Made by a program: the position numbers and the translations under genes. The notes below the pieces were generated by a model. The model did not search any database, was not told where the DNA came from, and saw only the letters and a program-made list of their open reading frames with translations. 64,000 nucleotides of DNA, taken from assembly GCA_016926875.1 (NCBI GenBank), contig JAFGNU010000069.1, positions 1 to 64,000 on the forward strand, in the 5' to 3' direction. How positions within the stretch are numbered: position 1 is the stretch's first letter; each line of letters starts with the position of its first letter. The stretch is from Anaerolineae bacterium (GTDB lineage Bacteria; Chloroflexota; Anaerolineae; Aggregatilineales; Aggregatilineaceae). This document shows, in pieces, positions 36,390-45,472 of the stretch.

Positions 36390-37421
36390 ATGCCCGAACA
36401 TCTATCGACGAAACCGCCAACTATCGCCTGCATCGGCTGCGGCGCGATTGCCGAGCGGTATTACCTGCCCGCACTGGCCCGGCATCCCTCTGTGCTGGAA
36501 AAACTGATCCTGGTAGACCGGGACGACGCGCGGGCGCGTGCGATGGCCGACCAGTTTAACGTTAAGCGCTGGGTGCCCGACTATCACGCTGCGCTGGACG
36601 AGATCGACGCAGCTATTGTCGCGCTGCCCACCAATCTGCACCACCCGGTATCAATGGACCTGCTGACGCGGGGCGTGCATGTGCTGTGCGAAAAACCGCT
36701 GGCCGAGTCGGCGGACAAGGCGCGCGAGATGGTCGAAGCGGCAGGCAAGGCAGGGGTGGTGCTGGCAGCCAATTACCAGCAGCGGTTGTTCGCCTCGTTT
36801 ATCAAGGTCAAGCAGTTGCTGGACGACGGGACGCTGGGCAAACCACGCGCCATCACCTACCGGGTGGGCGAAGTATTTGCATGGCCGACTGTTTCCGGGT
36901 TTTACTTCAATGCGCAGACAAGCGCCAGGGGCATCTTACGCGACCGGGGCGCGCACGTGCTGGACATCATTTGCTGGTGGTTGGGTGGCAAACCCACGCT
37001 GATCGTATCACAGAACGATTCCTTCGGGGGCAGCGAGGCCGTTGCATGTGTGCAGTTTGAACACGACGGCTGCACCGGGGAGGTAAAGCTTAGCTGGCTG
37101 AGCAAGTTCCCCTGCTGGTACGAAGTGGCATGTGAGCGCGGCGCAGTTGAGGGTGATGTATATGACTACCGGAGCATCCTGCTGCAAACCGGGTCGGGCC
37201 GCCAGCGGCGGTTGGCGCTCCCCACGCGCGAGAAATTGTACACCGACATCGCTTACCGGATAGTGGGGAACTTTGTCCGGGCTGTTGCCGGGCAGGAAGC
37301 GCCCATTGTCCCCGGTGCGGACGTACTCAACTCGATTGAGTTCACCGACGAGTGTTATGCCGCCGCCACCCGGTTTGACCTGCCCTGGTACGACATCCCA
37401 GAGGTGCAGCATGGCCGCTAA
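36390..37421 (+). CDS. Gfo/Idh/MocA family oxidoreductase
   Basis: PTIACIGCGAIAERYYLPALARHPSVLEKLILVDRD…IDAAIVALPTNLHHPVSMDLLTRGVHVLCEKPLAE. Confidence 0.93.
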   Translation: MPEHLSTKPPTIACIGCGAIAERYYLPALARHPSVLEKLILVDRDDARARAMADQFNVKRWVPDYHAALDEIDAAIVALPTNLHHPVSMDLLTRGVHVLCEKPLAESADKAREMVEAAGKAGVVLAANYQQRLFASFIKVKQLLDDGTLGKPRAITYRVGEVFAWPTVSGFYFNAQTSARGILRDRGAHVLDIICWWLGGKPTLIVSQNDSFGGSEAVACVQFEHDGCTGEVKLSWLSKFPCWYEVACERGAVEGDVYDYRSILLQTGSGRQRRLALPTREKLYTDIAYRIVGNFVRAVAGQEAPIVPGADVLNSIEFTDECYAAATRFDLPWYDIPEVQHGR

Positions 37422-38490
37422 CGAGACGTTTTTGATCACCGGCGCGAGTGGGTTTATCGGCGGGTGGCTGGTCGAGACGCTGCGCCTGAGTGGTGCGGCG
37501 GACGTGCGGGCGGGGATACGGCGCTGGTCGAGCGCGGTGCGGCTGGCACGTTTTCCGGTGGACATCGTCGCGTGCGATGTGCTGGACCCGGAACAGATCG
37601 CGCAGGCAATGGACGGCGTCACTCACGTGATTCATTGTGTCTCCGGCTCACCTGAGGCTATTGTGCAGGGGACGGCCAATGCGTTGGAGGTTGCACACAA
37701 GCTGGGCATCCGGCGCTTTATACACCTGAGCACAACGGAAGTTTACGGTGAGCCGAGCGGGGAAGTGGATGAAACGTATACCTTACAAAGCTTTGGCAAT
37801 CCCTACGGCGACGCCAAGATCGAAGCGGAAAAACTGTGCTGGCAGTACCACGACAAGGGCTTGCCGGTAACCGTAATCAGGCCGACGATTGTCTACGGAC
37901 CATTCAGCGGCACCTGGACGGTGTACCTGGCGCGCAGGCTGCAATCCGGCCAGTGGAGCATCTTCGAAGGGCGGGGCGAAGGCGTCTGCAACCTGGTATA
38001 CGTTGCCGACCTGGTAACCGGCATCCTGCTGGCGGCGCGCAGCGATCAGGCTGTCGGAGAAGCGTTTAACCTCAGCGGGCCGGAAACACTCAGTTGGAAC
38101 GACTATTTCCGGCGCTTTAATGCCGCGCTGGGGCTGCCGGAGCTGGCGACAAAACCCCCGTCGCGCGCCCGGCTGCGTTCGACGGTTATGGTGCCGGTTC
38201 GGATGACGGCGCGGGTTGTACGGGACAACTTTGAAGCGCCCGTCAAGCGCGTGGCGCAGCGCTTCCGGCCTGCTAAGAAACTGATGCAGGTGCTCGAACA
38301 GTTTATTGTCACCACGCCGCGCCTGTCGGAACTGAGCCTGTATAATCGCCAGGCGACATATGTCACGCACAAGGCGCAGGATGTGCTGGGCTACCGGCCT
38401 CGCTATGATGTCGACGCCGGGCTGGACCTGACCGTCCAGTGGCTGCGGCATGTTGGCCTGGCGGACGAACACAACCAACCGGAGCAGTGA
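37411..38490 (+). CDS. NAD-dependent epimerase/dehydratase (SDR)
   Basis: ETFLITGASGFIGGWLVETLRL; FIHLSTTEVYGEPSG; NPYGDAKIEAEKL; overlaps previous gene end. Confidence 0.9.
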   Translation: MAANETFLITGASGFIGGWLVETLRLSGAADVRAGIRRWSSAVRLARFPVDIVACDVLDPEQIAQAMDGVTHVIHCVSGSPEAIVQGTANALEVAHKLGIRRFIHLSTTEVYGEPSGEVDETYTLQSFGNPYGDAKIEAEKLCWQYHDKGLPVTVIRPTIVYGPFSGTWTVYLARRLQSGQWSIFEGRGEGVCNLVYVADLVTGILLAARSDQAVGEAFNLSGPETLSWNDYFRRFNAALGLPELATKPPSRARLRSTVMVPVRMTARVVRDNFEAPVKRVAQRFRPAKKLMQVLEQFIVTTPRLSELSLYNRQATYVTHKAQDVLGYRPRYDVDAGLDLTVQWLRHVGLADEHNQPEQ

Positions 38491-39689
38491 TGCAAGGCGA
38501 AACCATTGTATGCGTTGCCACACGTGACTGGGACTCGATGTGGCGCAATAACCAGCAGATCATGTCGCGTTTAGCGGCGCAGAACCGCGTGTTGTACTTT
38601 GAGCCAGGCCGCACGCCAACCGAACCGGTGCTGGCCGAGATGCGGCGGAACCTGCCGAACTTTGTTAGGCTGCGCCCGCAAAAACTGCACGACAACCTGA
38701 TCTTGATTCCGACGCCGTCTTGTTTGCCACTCGCGCGCCGCCGGTTGCCGCGCGCCGTGCTGCGGGTTATGGTGCCGCTGGTTGGCTGGATCAACGCTCG
38801 CATTCTGATCCGGCAGATTCGGTGGGCGATGCGTCGACTGGACGTGCACGCGCCGATCCTGTGGTTGTATGAGCCGGGGCATGCACACCTGATCGGCAAG
38901 TTCGGTGAAAAGCTGGTATGCTACACCAACTATGACGAGTACGCGCACATTCTGTCTAACCAGCGTATCAAGGCATTGGTTCAGCGCTCAGACGATCAAC
39001 TATCCCGCCGTGCCGATGTGATCTTTGCTACCGGGCGGGCGCAGTGGGAGCGGCGGCGCAAGTTGAATCCGAACGCTCATTTTGTCCCAAACGGCGTGGA
39101 CTTCGACCTGTTTCATACGGCGCTCGATCCCGGTACGCCTGTGCCGCCGGATATTGCCGACCTGCCCAGGCCCGTGATCGGCTATGCCGGCTGGCTGGCG
39201 CATCAGATCGACATCGATTTGCTGCTGCGTACCGCCGAAGCCTATGCCGGTGGATCGCTGGTGCTGGTAGGACCGGACGAAATGCCAAAGGATGAGCGCT
39301 ATCACCGGCTGCGATCGCTGCCAAATGCACACCTGTTGGGACGCAAGCCGCGCGCCGATTTACCGGCTTACCTGAAAGCGTTCGACGTGGCGCTGATCCC
39401 CTATGTGCTGGCCGGGTATACGCTGACGGCGTATCCGCTCAAGCTGCACGAATACCTGGCTGCCGGGCGGGCGGTAGTGTCAACTGCGCTGCCGGAAGTG
39501 CGACCGTTCGAGCATATCGTTCGCCTGGCCGAGACGCCCGACGAGTTCATCCACCAGATCGGCGCGGCCCTGTGTGATGATGCGCCGGAAGCCTTCCAGG
39601 CGCGCGTGGACGTTGCGCGGCAGAATACGTGGGATCAGCGGGTGGCAGAGATCTACCGGATTCTTGAGCCGTTCGTGAGGGAATCATGA
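38490..39689 (+). CDS. Glycosyltransferase (GT1/GT4-like)
   Basis: MQGETIVCVATRDWDSMWRNNQQIMSRLAAQNRVLYFEP; FVPNGVDFDLF; VIGYAGWLAHQIDIDLL; YPLKLHEYLAAGRAVVSTALPEVRPF. Confidence 0.88.
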   Translation: MQGETIVCVATRDWDSMWRNNQQIMSRLAAQNRVLYFEPGRTPTEPVLAEMRRNLPNFVRLRPQKLHDNLILIPTPSCLPLARRRLPRAVLRVMVPLVGWINARILIRQIRWAMRRLDVHAPILWLYEPGHAHLIGKFGEKLVCYTNYDEYAHILSNQRIKALVQRSDDQLSRRADVIFATGRAQWERRRKLNPNAHFVPNGVDFDLFHTALDPGTPVPPDIADLPRPVIGYAGWLAHQIDIDLLLRTAEAYAGGSLVLVGPDEMPKDERYHRLRSLPNAHLLGRKPRADLPAYLKAFDVALIPYVLAGYTLTAYPLKLHEYLAAGRAVVSTALPEVRPFEHIVRLAETPDEFIHQIGAALCDDAPEAFQARVDVARQNTWDQRVAEIYRILEPFVRES

Positions 39690-40663
39690 AAACGTCGTTC
39701 ATCGTCTGGCTTGGTTATCACCGGCGCAGCGAACTGCTGGCGGAGCATTTGGGCGCATCGCTGCACTTTGTGCGCTGGGGCCGGTCGGGCAGCGTGATCC
39801 AGGCCCCGTTCCGCTACGTGGTGCAGACCTGGAAAACATGGCGCATTTTACGCCAGGAGCGTCCCGACGTTGTGGTCGTTCAAAACCCGCCGATCTTCTG
39901 CGCGCTGGCCGTTTACCTCTACACCCGGTGGTATGGGGGCGGGTTCGCTATTGATTCGCATACCGGGGCGTTCACGTCACGCAAGTGGCGCTGGTCCCGG
40001 TGGCTGCACCGCGCGCTGTCACGCCGGGCGCTGGCGACCATCGTGCACAATACTGGCCAGGAGCAGATCGTCAAGCGCTGGGAGTGCCCCTACTGCGTGA
40101 TGGGGTTTACACCGGGCGATTACTCGTTTGCGGAACCATTCCCGCTGGACGGACAGTTTAATGTGGCGGTGGTATGCGCGTTCATGTCGGATGAGCCGCT
40201 CAACGTGGTTTTTGAAGCTGCCAGGCAAACGCCCGATGTCGATTTCTATTTCTCCGGCGATTCCAGCCGCCTCCCGGCGCACCTGTTGGCCCGCAAGCCG
40301 GACAACTGCCACCTGACCGGCTATCTGCCCTACGCACAGTATATTGGTCTGCTGCGCGATGCCGATGTCGTGATGGACTTGACCGACGCGAATCACACGC
40401 TGTTGATGGGCGGATTCGAGGCGGTATCGCTGGGTACGCCCCTGATCACGTCCGACTGGCCGGTTCTGCGTGATTACTTTTCCCTGGGGACGGTGCATGT
40501 CCCCAACACCGTACAGGGCATCCGTGAAGGCGTGGACCGTGCCCGGCATGAGCAGGCGGACTTGAAGCGGGATATCGTGCGCCTGCGGGAGCAGTTGATA
40601 GCCGAGTGGGAACAAGAACTCGCCGCACTTGAGGCGCTGTTGAGAAAACAGGAAGCGACATGA
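39686..40663 (+). CDS. Glycosyltransferase (GT4-like)
   Basis: RILRQERPDVVVVQNPPIFCALAVYLYTRWYGGGFAIDSHTGAF; DADVVMDLTDANHTLLMGGFEAVSLGTPLITSDWPVLRDYF. Confidence 0.85.
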   Translation: MKTSFIVWLGYHRRSELLAEHLGASLHFVRWGRSGSVIQAPFRYVVQTWKTWRILRQERPDVVVVQNPPIFCALAVYLYTRWYGGGFAIDSHTGAFTSRKWRWSRWLHRALSRRALATIVHNTGQEQIVKRWECPYCVMGFTPGDYSFAEPFPLDGQFNVAVVCAFMSDEPLNVVFEAARQTPDVDFYFSGDSSRLPAHLLARKPDNCHLTGYLPYAQYIGLLRDADVVMDLTDANHTLLMGGFEAVSLGTPLITSDWPVLRDYFSLGTVHVPNTVQGIREGVDRARHEQADLKRDIVRLREQLIAEWEQELAALEALLRKQEAT

Positions 40664-41901
40664 CAAATCGCAAACGGGCCTTGATCGTTGAGGAAAACAG
40701 CTATGTCCCAGTTGATATTCGTGTCTGGTACGAGGCGATGGCGCTGCGTGACGCCGGGTGGGATGTGGCTGTGATCTGTCCCTTTATTGACAGTCCTGGG
40801 AAGCAGCAGGCAGCCCGCACCAAAGAACCCGAAACCATCGATGGTGTGCAGGTATACCGCTTCCCACTGACCTTTGCCGAGCAAGGCATGCTGCATTATC
40901 TGAGCGAGTATATGCGGGCGTTTGTGTCGATCGCACGGCTGACACGGCGTGTCTGGCGGGATGGACGTTTTGATGTTATCCAATTCTGCAACCCGCCGGA
41001 TATTTTTTTCCCGATCGCCTTGACTTTCCGGCTGCGCGGCGCAGGGGTGGTGTTTGATCATCATGACTTGTTCCCAGAGATGGTGCTGTCGCGGTTTGGT
41101 GGGCTGGGCGGCAGGCTGCTGTACGGTATCGCCCGGCTGACGGAACGCCTCACATTTCGCTGCGCCCATGTCGTGATGTCTACCAACCAGTCCTACCGCC
41201 GCATTGCTATCGAGCGGGGAAGAATTTCGCCGGAGCGGGTGGTTGTGGTGCGCAACGGCCCTCAGCTCGACAGGTTGGTACCCATCGAGCCTGATCCGGC
41301 ATTAAAGCGCGGGATGCGCTACATGGCGTGTTATGTCGGCGTGATGGGCTACCAGGACGGCGTGCTGGAGATGCTCGATTCGATCCGGCACATTGTGCAA
41401 ACCCTGGGACGGCGGGATGTATTTTTCGCCCTGCTAGGCGATGGCGCCATCCGCGAACAGGCGCTGGCAAAGATCACGGCCTGGGGACTGGAAGAAGTTG
41501 TCGATATGCCGGGTATGGTGCGGGACGACCAACGGCTGCGCCGCTACCTGTCAACGGCTGATGTATGCCTGGCGCCCGAACCGCTGAGTCCGCTCAACGC
41601 CCATTCGACGTTTATTAAAGTGGGCGAATATATGGCAATGGGCAAACCGGTCGTGGCCTACGATCTGACCGAAACACGCTACACGGCCCAGGAAGCTGCC
41701 GTGTATGTTACTCCGGGCGATGTACAGGGTTTTGGGCAAGCCGTACTCGACTTGCTGGAAGACCCTGAACGGCGGAAGCAAATGGGAGAATTAGGGCGCC
41801 AACGGGTGCTGAGTGAATTAAGCTGGAAACACCAGGAACCGCAGTTATTACGTGCCTATGCGCTCGCACTGGGGCAAAGCGCGGAATCGGCAGAGCAATA
41901 G
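40660..41901 (+). CDS. Glycosyltransferase, GT4
   Basis: RALIVEENSYVPVDIRVWYEAMALRDAGWDVAVICP; DHHDLFPEMVLSRFGG; STFIKVGEYMAMGKPVVAYDLTETRYTAQEAAVYV. Confidence 0.92.
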   Translation: MTNRKRALIVEENSYVPVDIRVWYEAMALRDAGWDVAVICPFIDSPGKQQAARTKEPETIDGVQVYRFPLTFAEQGMLHYLSEYMRAFVSIARLTRRVWRDGRFDVIQFCNPPDIFFPIALTFRLRGAGVVFDHHDLFPEMVLSRFGGLGGRLLYGIARLTERLTFRCAHVVMSTNQSYRRIAIERGRISPERVVVVRNGPQLDRLVPIEPDPALKRGMRYMACYVGVMGYQDGVLEMLDSIRHIVQTLGRRDVFFALLGDGAIREQALAKITAWGLEEVVDMPGMVRDDQRLRRYLSTADVCLAPEPLSPLNAHSTFIKVGEYMAMGKPVVAYDLTETRYTAQEAAVYVTPGDVQGFGQAVLDLLEDPERRKQMGELGRQRVLSELSWKHQEPQLLRAYALALGQSAESAEQ

Positions 41902-41983
41902 CCCCCCGCGCAGGCCGAGGAGAAAATAACCAGGAAAGGATGCATTGCCTCTAACTTGACCAACAGATAACGGAGAACCAGCA

Positions 41984-42508
41984 ATGAGACCACGATGCCA
42001 ACTCTATTGCTTACCGAAAGTGGCCGATGAGAATGTTGAGGCCAGGGCGCAATCAATTCGCAGGCGTATTAAGCTGATGCTCAAAAGGCACTTAAGCCCT
42101 TATACCAAGCGAAATCTGAAAAAAATCGTTGCGCGTTGGGTGGTCCGGTTTAGCAACCTGTTCAGGCGGAGCGCTAGCCCGCCTGCCAGGTCGGCGGCTG
42201 TTACAGACTTTCAGGCCGGGGACTTGGTTCGCATACGGTCGAGAGAAGAAATAGAAGCCACGCTCAACTGCTGGCACGAATTTAGAGGTTGTGCATTCAT
42301 GGATGAGATGTGGCAATACTGTGGAACAACGCAGCGCGTTTTCAAGCCGGTACGATACTTTTTGGATGAACGTGACTACCGGCTGAAAAAATGCAAAGGG
42401 CTTGTGATTCTGGAAGGCGTTATCTGCGAGGGGATGAAAGAATATGGGCCCTGTGACCGTTCGTGTTTTTTCTTTTGGCGGGATGAGTGGTTGGAAAAAA
42501 TCGATTAA
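41984..42508 (+). CDS. Conserved-looking Cys-rich hypothetical protein (174 aa)
   Basis: FQAGDLVRIRSREEIEATLNCWHEFRGCAFMDEMWQYCGTTQRVFKPVRYFLDERDYRLKKCKGLVILEGVICEGMKEYGPCDRSCFFFWRDEWLEKI; 7 Cys in the C-terminal ~95 residues; tightly positioned in the operon. Confidence 0.7.
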   Translation: MRPRCQLYCLPKVADENVEARAQSIRRRIKLMLKRHLSPYTKRNLKKIVARWVVRFSNLFRRSASPPARSAAVTDFQAGDLVRIRSREEIEATLNCWHEFRGCAFMDEMWQYCGTTQRVFKPVRYFLDERDYRLKKCKGLVILEGVICEGMKEYGPCDRSCFFFWRDEWLEKID

Positions 42509-42560
42509 AACGTGCCGCTTGTTTACCGGGAGTTTGTATGCCAGCATACCGTGATATGCC

Positions 42561-43592
42561 ATGTCTGACTGTGTGCTGTTGAAGCCTTCTGAGGATCGCT
42601 GGATAACGTTTATCTCGTCCGCGCCCCAGGCTACTATCTTCCATCACCCGGCCTGGATCAATTTGCTGGCTGAGTGCTATAGGTACCGCCCGTTTGTCAT
42701 TGGCGTATGCGACGCGAACGGTGACCTGTGCGCCGGACTGCCTGTGGTCGAGGTAAACAGCATCCTGGCCAGACGGCGTTGGGGAGCGCTGCCGTTCAGC
42801 GATCACTGTATGCCACTGGCTCGTGATGAAGCCGCGCTCGACTGTCTTACCGACGCGCTGGTAGATATCTCCCAGCATGAGGGCGCGCCCCGTTTTCAAG
42901 TCCGCTGGTCGCTGCCACCTCGTCCGGCGATCCGCCCGTATTCGTTGTATGTGCTGCATACTCTGAAGCTTGACCCGGACGCTGCCGCTATAGGCCGCCG
43001 GTTCGACCGCACAAATCGCCAGAATGTCCGGACCGCACGAAAACGGGAGGTGCGCATCGAGTTTGGAACAGAACATGCCCACATGCGACAGTTTTATGAT
43101 CTCCAGCTTCAGACACGGCATCGAAAAGGCGTGCCCGTACAGCCGCGACGTTTTTTTGACCGGCTGGCAGAAGATGTGATCGGGCGCGGGTTGGGATTTG
43201 TGCTGTTAGCGTATAATAGCGATCAGTGTATCGCTGCCATGGTATACCTGCACTGGGGAAAAACGCTTGTCGCCAAGTATGCAGCGTCCAGGGAAGACGC
43301 GCTGCAACTGCGGCCTAACAACCTGTTGTTCTGGGAGGGTATTCGTTGGGGCTGCGAGCATGGCTATACGCTGTTTGATATGGGACGAACGGATTTATCC
43401 AACGAGGGCTTACGGCGGTTCAAGGTAGGGTGGGGCGCAGACGAAGTCCCGCTGACGTATTCTGTCCTGTATGCGTCGGTCCCGCAGTTGGCGGATGGAC
43501 GGCTGACAGGTGCGGTTCAAGCAATTATCCGACGTTCCCCCGTCTGGGTTTGCCGGGCGGCGGGTGAGCTATTATACCGGTATTTTGCCTAA
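42561..43592 (+). CDS. FemAB-like GNAT acyl/aminoacyltransferase
   Basis: ATIFHHPAWINLLAECYRYRPFVIGVCDANGDLCAGLPVVEV…SDHCMPL…NNLLFWEGIRWGCEHGYTLFDMGRTDLSNEGLRRFKVGWG. Confidence 0.85.
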   Translation: MSDCVLLKPSEDRWITFISSAPQATIFHHPAWINLLAECYRYRPFVIGVCDANGDLCAGLPVVEVNSILARRRWGALPFSDHCMPLARDEAALDCLTDALVDISQHEGAPRFQVRWSLPPRPAIRPYSLYVLHTLKLDPDAAAIGRRFDRTNRQNVRTARKREVRIEFGTEHAHMRQFYDLQLQTRHRKGVPVQPRRFFDRLAEDVIGRGLGFVLLAYNSDQCIAAMVYLHWGKTLVAKYAASREDALQLRPNNLLFWEGIRWGCEHGYTLFDMGRTDLSNEGLRRFKVGWGADEVPLTYSVLYASVPQLADGRLTGAVQAIIRRSPVWVCRAAGELLYRYFA

Positions 43593-44776
43593 TGACGAAC
43601 CTGTGGAGTTCGAATACCCCGGCAGCATTCTGGCAGTGCGATCCGCCGTTGCCGGATCACGTGTGGCAAACAGCGATCCAGCAGGCGGCGCCCTTGCTTG
43701 GACTGCCGTTGCAGCCAGACACGATCGACGATCTGCTAGAACTCGTACTGGGTGAGGGACAGTTCGGCTCGAATCGCTGGCGCTTGACCCGGCTCAAATG
43801 TTTGTACTATACACTCAAACCGCTGCTGACCCGTAGAGTCGTGGTTATGCTGCGGCGGGCCTACAGCCGCAGGGCACAGGCACATTTTCGCCTCAACTGG
43901 CCGGTTGAAGATCGATATGCGTGTTTTTTGTGGACAGTTATGCATCAAGCTCTCTGCGCTGCGGGACGGTCGGAGGTGGCCTACCGGCGCTTCTGGCCGG
44001 ACGGAAAGCAGTTCGCCTTCGTAATCACGCACGATATCGAGACGGCGCACGGGCAGGCTTATGTCCGGACAATAGCCGACCTGGATGAGCGTTATGGGTT
44101 CCGCGCCACATTCAGTTTTGTACCAGAGTTGTACCCCCTCGATTACGATCTGCTGGACGAGCTGCGGGAACGGGGGTTTGAAGTCTGCGTGCATGGGCTT
44201 AAGCATGATGGCAAGCTCTTTCGTACATACGCGGAATTCTCCCGTCGGGCTGTACACATTAATCACTACCTGGAGACGTTTGGCGCAGTGGGATTTCGCT
44301 CGCCATGTACCATGCGCCAGCCGGAATGGATGCAAACACTCAACATCGAGTATGACCTGTCGTTCTTTGATACCGATCCCCACGAGCCGATGCCGGGCGG
44401 CGTGATGAGCATCTGGCCGTTTGTGATAGGGCAGTTCGTTGAACTGCCATACACACTGGCCCAGGATCATACGCTGATTTGTGTTCTAGGCGAAGATTCG
44501 GCGCGACTATGGAAGGACAAACTGGACTTTATCGAGCGCTATGGTGGGCTGGCGCTGGTTAACGCACACCCCGATTACCTGATCAAGGATACTCCCCGCC
44601 AGGTTTACACGGAATTGTTGCAGGCGGTCAAGGATAAGGGTAACTACTGGCATGCACTGCCGCGCGATGTGGCGCGCTGGTGGTGCTGCCGGACAAATGA
44701 TAAGCCCAGCGACGATCCATCAGGTATGCAGATGGGCCAGATTGTGTTGACGGATAACGGTATTGTACTGCGCTGA
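43592..44776 (+). CDS. Polysaccharide deacetylase-like protein
   Basis: FAFVITHDIETAHGQAYVRTIADLDERYGFRATFSFVPELYPLDYDLLDELRERGFEVCVHGLKHDGKLF; start overlaps preceding stop (TAATG). Confidence 0.85.
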   Translation: MTNLWSSNTPAAFWQCDPPLPDHVWQTAIQQAAPLLGLPLQPDTIDDLLELVLGEGQFGSNRWRLTRLKCLYYTLKPLLTRRVVVMLRRAYSRRAQAHFRLNWPVEDRYACFLWTVMHQALCAAGRSEVAYRRFWPDGKQFAFVITHDIETAHGQAYVRTIADLDERYGFRATFSFVPELYPLDYDLLDELRERGFEVCVHGLKHDGKLFRTYAEFSRRAVHINHYLETFGAVGFRSPCTMRQPEWMQTLNIEYDLSFFDTDPHEPMPGGVMSIWPFVIGQFVELPYTLAQDHTLICVLGEDSARLWKDKLDFIERYGGLALVNAHPDYLIKDTPRQVYTELLQAVKDKGNYWHALPRDVARWWCCRTNDKPSDDPSGMQMGQIVLTDNGIVLR

Positions 44777-44796
44777 AGCAGCGAATGTTCCTCAGC

Positions 44797-45459
44797 TTAC
44801 CGGTTCTGCTGTTGCGTCCTGACATCCATTCCATCAACATACGGGTGCTCGACAATTCCTTCGAAGCATTCCAACTCATGTATGGTTTTGTGCACACGGG
44901 CCGGATTGCCGTATGCCACCGCGTAGGATGGTATGTCTTGTGTGACCACGCTGCCCGCGCCGATTAGCGCGCTCTCGCCAATCGTGATGTGTGGCAAGAG
45001 CGTCACGTTGACGCCGATGCGCGCCCGGCGCTTGAGCGTTGGCCCGCGCAAACACTGCCCGCATAACGGGTGCGGGTCATTGGCAATAGTCACGCCCGGC
45101 GCAAGGAACACTTCATCCTCTAGGATGGTATACTGCGCCACATACACGTTGCAGTGAATTTTGACTCCACTGCCGATAGTGCAGCCGTAGTCAATGGTTG
45201 AGTTGTTCCAGATGTTCAGGTTGTCCCCGATTGTGTTCTCCTCACGGATCACGACATTGTGCCCAGTTTGCAACCCGGCACCAATGGTTGTCCCTGCGTA
45301 AATCACCGTGCCGGAGCGAATCCGCGCACCGGGACCGATGGTTAGCAGCGATTGCTCGATGCTGCGCCCGGTCAGGTAGCCCAGAAATACATTCGGATCA
45401 GCTTCGTGCCCGTCGCCGAGCGTAACCCAGGCGGGCAGATCAAGGGCATATGATGGCAT
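44797..45459 (-). CDS. Left-handed beta-helix (hexapeptide) acyltransferase
   Basis: IGPGARIRSGTVIYAGTTIGAGLQTGHNVVIREENTIGDNLNIWNNSTIDYGCTIGSGVKIHCNVYVAQYTILEDEVFLAPGVTIAND; start at MPSYALD. Confidence 0.9.
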   Translation of the reverse strand: MPSYALDLPAWVTLGDGHEADPNVFLGYLTGRSIEQSLLTIGPGARIRSGTVIYAGTTIGAGLQTGHNVVIREENTIGDNLNIWNNSTIDYGCTIGSGVKIHCNVYVAQYTILEDEVFLAPGVTIANDPHPLCGQCLRGPTLKRRARIGVNVTLLPHITIGESALIGAGSVVTQDIPSYAVAYGNPARVHKTIHELECFEGIVEHPYVDGMDVRTQQQNR

Positions 45460-45472
45460 AGTTAGTTTATCC

